Source: Gammaproteobacteria bacterium
GTDB taxonomy: Bacteria > Pseudomonadota > Gammaproteobacteria > Pseudomonadales > Halomonadaceae
Length of the DNA stretch: 10,844 nt
Assembly: GCA_023485185.1 (NCBI GenBank)
Contig: JAMCZP010000081.1
Location: 1 to 10,844 of the forward strand
Direction: 5' to 3'
Shown: in pieces, positions 6,866 to 10,844 of the stretch
Position numbering within the stretch: the first letter of the stretch is position 1
Layout: each line of letters starts with the position of its first letter
The notes under the pieces: generated by a model
Database searches by the model: none
Seen by the model: only the letters and a program-made list of their open reading frames with translations
Told to the model about the DNA's origin: nothing
Position numbers and translations under genes: made by a program

Positions 6866-6913
6866 CTATCTGAGAATAGCCATTTCTTCCCAAACGACCA
6901 TCCACCGCAAACC

Positions 6914-7154
6914 ATGAACCTACTCTTCCTAGACACCTCCGCCGGTGTACCCACTAAAACCAGAAACGTCTCCGGTATCGCCTTGCGAGAGAGCAAAGGG
7001 AAGGGCTGGTACATGATCGATTTTGGTGAGGGCACCCAGCACAAGGTTTTGCACACGAAGCTGTCGTTCCATTCTTTGAAAGCCATCTTGATTACCTACG
7101 TGCACGGAGACCATTGTTATGGGCTGCCGAGCATACTGGTGAGCGCGGAAATGG
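6914..7154 (+). pseudogene. rnz: 5' fragment of RNase Z, truncated and decayed copy
   Basis: The 241 bases align without gaps to the first 241 bases of the intact rnz at 9379-9619. I count about 23 differences by eye, so identity is near 90%. Homology begins exactly at the ATG and the two upstream regions are unrelated. About 15 of the differences are silent. The others hit important residues: Gly7 to Asp in LGTSAG, Cys37 to Phe in DCGEGTQ, and His62 to Tyr, which destroys the HxHxDH zinc motif (YVHGDH). After ATGG at 7151-7154 the sequence switches to an unrelated gene. No ribosome binding site is visible. An open frame of 100 codons runs on to 7216 through the junction, but the product could not be an RNase. 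Confidence 0.88.
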
Positions 7155-7314
7155 CCTACGATCTCTTCGCATGGTGTCGCCCCTGCGAGAAACCAGCGTG
7201 CTGTTCGCCGCGCTGATTTCCACCATCATTCTGAAAGAAGGCTTCGGCGTATGGCGGTTTGTGTCTTCTGGCCTGATCGCTTGCGGCATTGCGTTGACGC
7301 GTTATAAGCCTTAG
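7155..7314 (+). pseudogene. C-terminal remnant of an EamA/DMT-family transporter
   Basis: In the first frame, a stretch ending at TAG 7312-7314 encodes about 45 codons: [17 protein letters not shown], then LKEGFGVWRFVSSGLIACGIALTRYKP. The LRETSV-FAAL motif, the short EGFG loop and the final hydrophobic helix are the typical end of EamA (10-TM drug/metabolite) transporters, which are usually about 290 aa. Everything before the last helices is missing. Just upstream in another frame, AYDLFAW resembles the preceding transporter helix, so the remnant may also carry an internal deletion. It is joined directly to the rnz fragment and cannot be functional. Confidence 0.7.
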
Positions 7315-7320
7315 GTCACT

Positions 7321-7803
7321 CTACTTTTTTGAGTGATCCAATCCCCAAAGCTCCCATACAACATCTTTCTGGCCTCCGGCCTTCATATAAAACTGCTTGG
7401 CTGCGTCGTTATCTTTTAGAACCGTCCACACAGTACGCGAAGCATTAATCTCCAATGCATGTTTCTCTATCTGAGCCAGGAGTGCTCTCCCTGCGCCTAG
7501 AGCACGTGCATTCTTCGAAACAAACAACTCTTTAAGAACCAGTACTGGCTTTAGATCGTAGGTCCAAGGAACTTCATAGTGGACGGCGATACCAACGATA
7601 TAGCCGTCCATTTCGGCTACGAACACCCCAAAGTGAGGGGAGTCACTGAGCCCGTTTTCGATAATGTCGGATTCTGTTACCCGGAATTGATTGATGTACC
7701 GCTCATATACTGCAAGTTCTCGCATCAAGCTCAGAACATCAGTGACATCGCCACGCTCAAATGGGCGAACTGTAAATTGAGGGGCAGCATGTGTGAGACT
7801 CAC
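7321..7803 (-). CDS. GNAT family N-acetyltransferase
   Basis: This 160-aa protein carries a single GNAT fold. N-terminal TVRPFERGDVTDVLSLMRELAVYE (11-34) is strand 1 and helix 1. VAEMDGYIVGIAVHYEVPWTYDLKPVLVLKELFV (62-95) covers the central strands. NARALGAGRALL (98-109) is the acetyl-CoA pyrophosphate loop (R-x-x-G-x-G/A form), and AAKQFYMKAGG (134-144) is the C-terminal motif. The PWTY-LKP-L-LKELFV pattern is like the diamine/thialysine acetyltransferase (SSAT-like) branch, but the substrate is not determinable. Translation starts at GTG, overlapping the rhodanese stop as GTGA, so the two are very likely cotranscribed. Its end meets the transporter remnant 6 bp away. Confidence 0.85.
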   Translation of the reverse strand: MSLTHAAPQFTVRPFERGDVTDVLSLMRELAVYERYINQFRVTESDIIENGLSDSPHFGVFVAEMDGYIVGIAVHYEVPWTYDLKPVLVLKELFVSKNARALGAGRALLAQIEKHALEINASRTVWTVLKDNDAAKQFYMKAGGQKDVVWELWGLDHSKK

Positions 7804-8216
7804 CGGAGAATCCCCGGCTCTTTCCCAGATGCGAAGGGAAGACCTTCATCTTCCCACCCTGTTATGCCACCAATCATTATCTTCACAGGTCTACCTAGCT
7901 GGGCCAGCTTGAGTGCTGCTTGGTCGGCACCGTTGCAATGCGGGCCCGCACAGTAGGTGACGAACAGCGTGTCTTGCGGCCAGTCAGTCATGCTTTCGGC
8001 TGTTATCTTTCGGTGCGGAAAGTGGATGGCACCTGGAATGTGGCGGTGCTCGTAGTCTTGGAGTGCCCCAACGACATGTAAAAGCACGAAGTCTTGCTCT
8101 GAGCTCTTGAGTGCTACTGCCACGTCGGCACAGTCTGTTTCAACAGACAGTCGCCGATGAAAGTGCTCTATTGCTATTTCCGAAGGTGCGGCTGGGATGT
8201 CGGTGACGAAGCTCAT
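7800..8216 (-). CDS. Rhodanese-like domain protein
   Basis: This 138-aa single-domain rhodanese begins at ATG 8216, which has GGAG about 8 nt upstream. Earlier in-frame starts at 8228 and 8291 are less well placed. The fold signature HRHIPGAIHFPHRKI (58-71) is clear, and VTYCAGPHCNGADQAALKLAQLG (87-108) carries the presumed active Cys89 with a second Cys94. C-terminal IGGITGWEDEGLPF is standard. Rhodaneses pass sulfane sulfur between thiols. The usual LLDVR motif near residue 47 reads LLHVV, losing an Asp/Arg pair that helps hold the active loop, so activity or partner choice may be altered. It lies directly divergent from a GlxA/FtrA-type regulator, a pairing I recall from other proteobacteria, and is cotranscribed with the GNAT gene. 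Confidence 0.85.
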   Translation of the reverse strand: MSFVTDIPAAPSEIAIEHFHRRLSVETDCADVAVALKSSEQDFVLLHVVGALQDYEHRHIPGAIHFPHRKITAESMTDWPQDTLFVTYCAGPHCNGADQAALKLAQLGRPVKIMIGGITGWEDEGLPFASGKEPGILR

Positions 8217-8226
8217 TGATTTCTCC

Positions 8227-8245
8227 ATTGGTTGGGTTAACCAAT
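8227..8245. promoter_or_regulatory. Inverted repeat between the rhodanese and ftrA, putative operator
   Basis: ATTGGTT (8227-8233) and AACCAAT (8239-8245) are perfect 7-bp arms around a 5-bp spacer, and GGTTAACC (8235-8242) is a second nested palindrome. The element lies 11 bp upstream of the rhodanese ATG and in front of the divergent regulator, so either the regulator itself or another factor could bind here. Confidence 0.45.
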
Positions 8246-8275
8246 AGCCTATGAGAGTTGTGTTGAGCCTGGTAG

Positions 8276-9298
8276 GTGGCAGATTTGCCATGTATGCTCA
8301 AGATCATGCCAAAATCAGATCATGCACGAAAGCTTGCCAACCCTCTTGTCGTCGCCATCGCTTACGACGGTCTATGTACGTTTGAGCTTGGTGTAGCAGT
8401 AGAAGTATTCGGCTTGCCACGGCCTGAGATGGGGGAAAACTGGTACCAATTTAAAATAGCCGGTATTGACCCAGGCGAGATGCGAGCAATAGGTGGAATG
8501 CGTGTTGTCGTCGATGCTGGAATAGAAATCATCGAGAAGGCTGGCACTATCATTATCCCTGGCTGGCGTGGTGCTACGGAGCCTGTTCCAGCGACTCTAA
8601 TCAAGGCGATATGCAAGGCACATGCTAACGGTGCTCGTGTGCTATCTATATGCTCGGGAGTCTTTGTCTTAGCCGAAGCGGGGCTGCTCAAAGGTCGGCG
8701 AGCCACAACGCACTGGCGCTACACAGATACTCTAAGTCAGCGTTACCCTGAGATTACAGTCGAGCCTGATGTTCTTTATATCGACGAAGGAGATGTGATG
8801 ACATCGGCTGGTAGTGCCGCTGGTATTGATCTTTGCCTACATTTAGTGCGTCGTGATCATGGCATGCAGGCAGCCAATATGGTCGCTAGGCGTTTGGTTG
8901 TCCCTCCGCACAGAGATGGCGGACAGGCTCAGTTCATTGAGCGCGCAGTACCTTCTTTATATGAAAGTTCTCGGATTGGGCCACTCCTTGACCATATACG
9001 AGAGAAGATTGATGGTAATTACACTGTCGCAAGTATGGCTAGCATTGTCGGAATGAGTTCTCGAACCTTTCTACGGCGCTTCGAGGCTGCGACAGGCACC
9101 ACGCCTGCGAAATGGCTTCTTATAGAGCGCCTGGAAAAGGCTCGATGTCTTCTTGAAAGCTCCACGATGACTATCGAGCAGATAGCCACAGCTTCTGGGT
9201 TTGGGTCAACGGCGAATTTACGGCATCACTTTCGTCATCAACTATCAACGACCCCGACAGCCTATAGAGAAATGTTTCAGGGTGCGTTAGATCAGTGA
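8276..9298 (+). CDS. ftrA: GlxA/FtrA-type AraC-family transcriptional regulator
   Basis: This regulator has up to 340 aa. An N-terminal DJ-1/PfpI (class I amidotransferase-like) domain spans about 24-195. It includes VVAIAYDGLCTFELGVAVEVFGLPRPE, the nucleophile-elbow-like SICSG (Cys126) and GRRATTHW, as in GlxA/FtrA proteins. An AraC double helix-turn-helix spans about 250-335 (VASMASIVGMSSRTFLRRFEAATGTTPAKWL, then IEQIATASGFGSTANLRHHFR). Such proteins activate neighbouring operons in response to small metabolites sensed by the DJ-1 domain. The start is uncertain: GTG 8276, ATG 8294 and ATG 8306 are in frame and none has a strong ribosome binding site; homology begins only around residue 22, so ATG 8306 is quite possible. 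It faces the rhodanese-GNAT pair, which is the likely target. The symbol follows the family and is not evidence of the regulon. Confidence 0.85.
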   Translation: MADLPCMLKIMPKSDHARKLANPLVVAIAYDGLCTFELGVAVEVFGLPRPEMGENWYQFKIAGIDPGEMRAIGGMRVVVDAGIEIIEKAGTIIIPGWRGATEPVPATLIKAICKAHANGARVLSICSGVFVLAEAGLLKGRRATTHWRYTDTLSQRYPEITVEPDVLYIDEGDVMTSAGSAAGIDLCLHLVRRDHGMQAANMVARRLVVPPHRDGGQAQFIERAVPSLYESSRIGPLLDHIREKIDGNYTVASMASIVGMSSRTFLRRFEAATGTTPAKWLLIERLEKARCLLESSTMTIEQIATASGFGSTANLRHHFRHQLSTTPTAYREMFQGALDQ

Positions 9299-9302
9299 CT
9301 TC

Positions 9303-9326
9303 AAATTTAAGGCAGCCTTTAAATTT
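9303..9326 (+). terminator. AT-rich hairpin after ftrA, possible terminator
   Basis: AAATTTAAGG (9303-9312) pairs with CCTTTAAATTT (9316-9326), with one bulged T and a 3-nt loop, 4 nt after the ftrA stop. No T-run follows beyond the stem itself, so it may stabilise the transcript end instead of terminating. Confidence 0.4.
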
Positions 9327-9378
9327 AGCTGACTGGCAATTTGCCGCCTTGGTCTTAAAGTGAGAGCAAGTAAAAGAT

Positions 9379-9619
9379 ATGAATCTACTCTTCCTAGGCA
9401 CCTCCGCTGGTGTCCCCACTAAAACAAGAAACGTCTCCGGCATCGCTTTGCGAGAGAGCAAGGGGAAGGGCTGGTATCTGATCGATTGTGGTGAGGGCAC
9501 CCAGCATCAGGTGTTGCACACGAAACTGTCGTTCCATTCTTTGAAAGCCATCTTGATTACCCACGTGCACGGCGACCACTGCTATGGGCTGCCGGGCATA
9601 CTGGCGAGTGCGGGAATGG
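9379..9619 (+). repeat. Direct repeat partner of the rnz fragment at 6914-7154
   Basis: This part of intact rnz aligns without gaps to the upstream fragment, in the same orientation, with 2224 bp between the copies. The pair brackets the transporter remnant, the GNAT-rhodanese pair and ftrA, and at about 90% identity could support slippage or recombination that deletes the unit between them. Confidence 0.85.
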
Positions 9620-10341
9620 GTGGCCGAAAAGCGCCGCTGACTATTGTGGCGCCCGCAGGCATCAAGGCGTGGTTGGAGGCCACCTGCGAGGCCACGCAGT
9701 TAGGCTTGCCTTTCGCCCTGGAGTTTATCGACTCAGACGACCTGCCAAGCGTCGAGTTTGAAAGCATGGCGATTACCACTCACAGGCTTTCACACCGGGC
9801 GCCGTCCTATGCTTATGGGTTTACGGAGACAAAGGTCGACGCCGCCTTGGATGTGGAGAAGCTAGCGCAAAAAGGAGTTCCGAGAGGGCCGCTGTGGGGG
9901 CAGTTGAAGCAAGGGTTTGATGTTGAGTTTGAGGGTGAGCTTTTAAAAAGCCATGACTACCTGATCTTCAAACACAAGCCGAGAAAAGTGGTGATCGCAG
10001 GAGACAATGACCGGCCTGACTTGTTGTTTGCAGCGTGCGAGGGGGCACAGGTGCTGGTACACGAAGCCACCTATACCGAAGAGATGGCACAGAAGGCCGG
10101 TGATGTGGGGCATAGCTACGCCAAGCTTGTCGCTGCATTTGCCGAATCGGTACAGTTGCCCAATCTGGTACTGACGCACTTCAGCCCCCGTTACCAGCTC
10201 AACCCCCATGCGTCGCCTTCTATCGAAGACATCCGAAAGGAGGCCCAGAACGCCTATTCAGGCTCGCTTTATTTGGCGCAGGATTTTAGCGAATACACCC
10301 TGGATAAAGTGGGCCACTTTTCGGAACTGGCGGGTGAATAA
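9379..10341 (+). CDS. rnz: Ribonuclease Z (RNase BN/ElaC family), intact copy
   Basis: This 320-aa metallo-beta-lactamase-fold nuclease matures tRNA 3' ends in the cytoplasm and can also act on other RNAs. It is close to the usual ~305 aa length. Visible motifs are LGTSAGVPT at the N-terminus, DCGEGTQ (36-42), and zinc motif HVHGDH (His62, His64, Asp66, His67). Further metal or catalytic positions are His139 (LSHRAPSYAYGF), Asp209 (AGDND), HEAT (228-231) and His267 (LTHFSPRY). All are in place, so the enzyme should be active. The GPLWGQLKQG segment (170-179) lies in the exosite/linker region. The start is ATG 9379, where the conserved N-terminus begins, although the ribosome binding site is weak. 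Its first 241 bp are duplicated at 6914-7154. Confidence 0.95.
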   Translation: MNLLFLGTSAGVPTKTRNVSGIALRESKGKGWYLIDCGEGTQHQVLHTKLSFHSLKAILITHVHGDHCYGLPGILASAGMGGRKAPLTIVAPAGIKAWLEATCEATQLGLPFALEFIDSDDLPSVEFESMAITTHRLSHRAPSYAYGFTETKVDAALDVEKLAQKGVPRGPLWGQLKQGFDVEFEGELLKSHDYLIFKHKPRKVVIAGDNDRPDLLFAACEGAQVLVHEATYTEEMAQKAGDVGHSYAKLVAAFAESVQLPNLVLTHFSPRYQLNPHASPSIEDIRKEAQNAYSGSLYLAQDFSEYTLDKVGHFSELAGE

Positions 10342-10395
10342 CTGCTTTCATCCCGCCGCTCCTTGAGTGCTTGCCACGTAGGTCATTCGCGCAGA

Positions 10396-10815
10396 TCAGT
10401 CGCGGCAATAACCTTCGCCTGTTGCGACTACTAGGCAGTCTTCCTTTTCCAATAGCCACTTCATGCCGGTGGCTTCGCCGTCGCCCGCGCGAAGCAGCTG
10501 TGGGCCGTCCTCGCGGTTGAAGCGAATGCCCTCGGCTGTGGCCTGCCCTTCGAAGTTGCCGCTTTGATCGGCATCCAGGCCGTACTGCATTTCCAGCAGA
10601 TAATGGCCGGGGCCTGCAGCCTCGTTCTTGCTGATGTCCAGAAATAACCCTTCTACGCCTGTCCATCGGCCGTCCCATTGGTCAGTCATCTGATGGTGGG
10701 GCTCACTTTGCTCGGTTGCTGTATCTGGAGCGGGCGCGTTTGATGTGGCGGTATTGTTTTGAGCGCACCCGCTGATAAGTATTAGGGTGCTTAACGCTAA
10801 TGCTGTTTTGATCAT
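10396..10815 (-). CDS. Small hypothetical lipoprotein
   Basis: This 139-aa protein has a lipoprotein signal peptide: Met-Ile-Lys, a hydrophobic stretch (TALALSTLILI) and a lipobox ISGC with Cys17 as the lipidated residue, then AQNN. There is no Asp at +2, so outer-membrane sorting is likely. A Ser/Thr/Pro/Ala-rich tether (about 20-45) precedes a small acidic domain (about 48-139) beginning DQWDGRWTGVEGLFLDI, which looks beta-rich. Two Cys near the end (127 and 137) could form a disulfide. I chose ATG 10815; a TTG at 10833 would add six residues before the signal peptide. It is convergent with rnz, 54 bp apart. Function is unknown. Confidence 0.75.
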   Translation of the reverse strand: MIKTALALSTLILISGCAQNNTATSNAPAPDTATEQSEPHHQMTDQWDGRWTGVEGLFLDISKNEAAGPGHYLLEMQYGLDADQSGNFEGQATAEGIRFNREDGPQLLRAGDGEATGMKWLLEKEDCLVVATGEGYCRD

Positions 10816-10844
10816 GGGTATTGATATCAGCAAGAACGAGGCTG

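Noticed and set aside
6914..7216. A genuine 100-aa protein from the rnz fragment
   Set aside because: It loses key metal and glycine residues and runs out of frame into transporter sequence, so it is a chimera of two gene pieces.
7314..7339. Hairpin between the transporter remnant and the GNAT gene as a terminator
   Set aside because: The T-run lies in the loop, not after the stem, and the stem is short with a bulge.
7579..7956. Rightward open frame across the GNAT/rhodanese junction
   Set aside because: It is antisense to two well-supported genes and shows no protein-family features.

Overview
The window reads as chromosomal DNA of a gammaproteobacterium, perhaps Halomonas-like. The first 5.2 kb is GC-rich with gammaproteobacterial codon use. 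The right end has an ordinary RNase Z and a small lipoprotein. The genus is inferred from the general look of the proteins and is not proven.

Positions 2-5212 hold a tightly coupled four-gene operon. Its genes are an SMC/MukB-like ATPase (5' end outside the window), a MukE-like winged-helix protein, a MukF-like kleisin and a TOPRIM protein. Each gene overlaps the next by 4 bp (ATGA, GTGA, ATGA), two junctions carry perfect AGGAGG ribosome binding sites, and a hairpin terminator sits on the last stop codon. This is the gene content of MksBEFG/Wadjet (JetABCD) anti-plasmid condensins. The order, however, is ATPase-E-F-TOPRIM rather than the usual F-E-ATPase-TOPRIM, and the TOPRIM protein is short (288 aa).

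Positions 5213-6913 form a lower-GC accessory segment with a small zeta-toxin/AAA_33-like P-loop kinase and an HNH endonuclease. Each gene ends inside an imperfect, interrupted inverted repeat whose geometry resembles an integron attC site: outer R-like boxes, an unpaired spacer, inner L-like boxes and extrahelical bases. A third inverted repeat lies just upstream of the kinase. The segment may be a decayed pair of gene cassettes without an integrase; this is an inference.

Positions 6914-7314 are a scar. A 241-bp copy of the 5' end of RNase Z (about 90% identical by eye to the intact gene at 9379, with a metal-binding His lost) is fused to the last ~45 codons of an EamA-type transporter. Between the two RNase Z copies lies a unit made of a leftward rhodanese-GNAT pair (4-bp overlap) and a divergent GlxA/FtrA-type AraC regulator. 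A 7-bp-arm inverted repeat in the shared upstream region is a possible operator.

The window closes with intact rnz (9379-10341) and a convergent lipoprotein gene. The condensin operon, HNH nuclease, kinase and gene remnants together look like a defence or variable island lying next to rnz.
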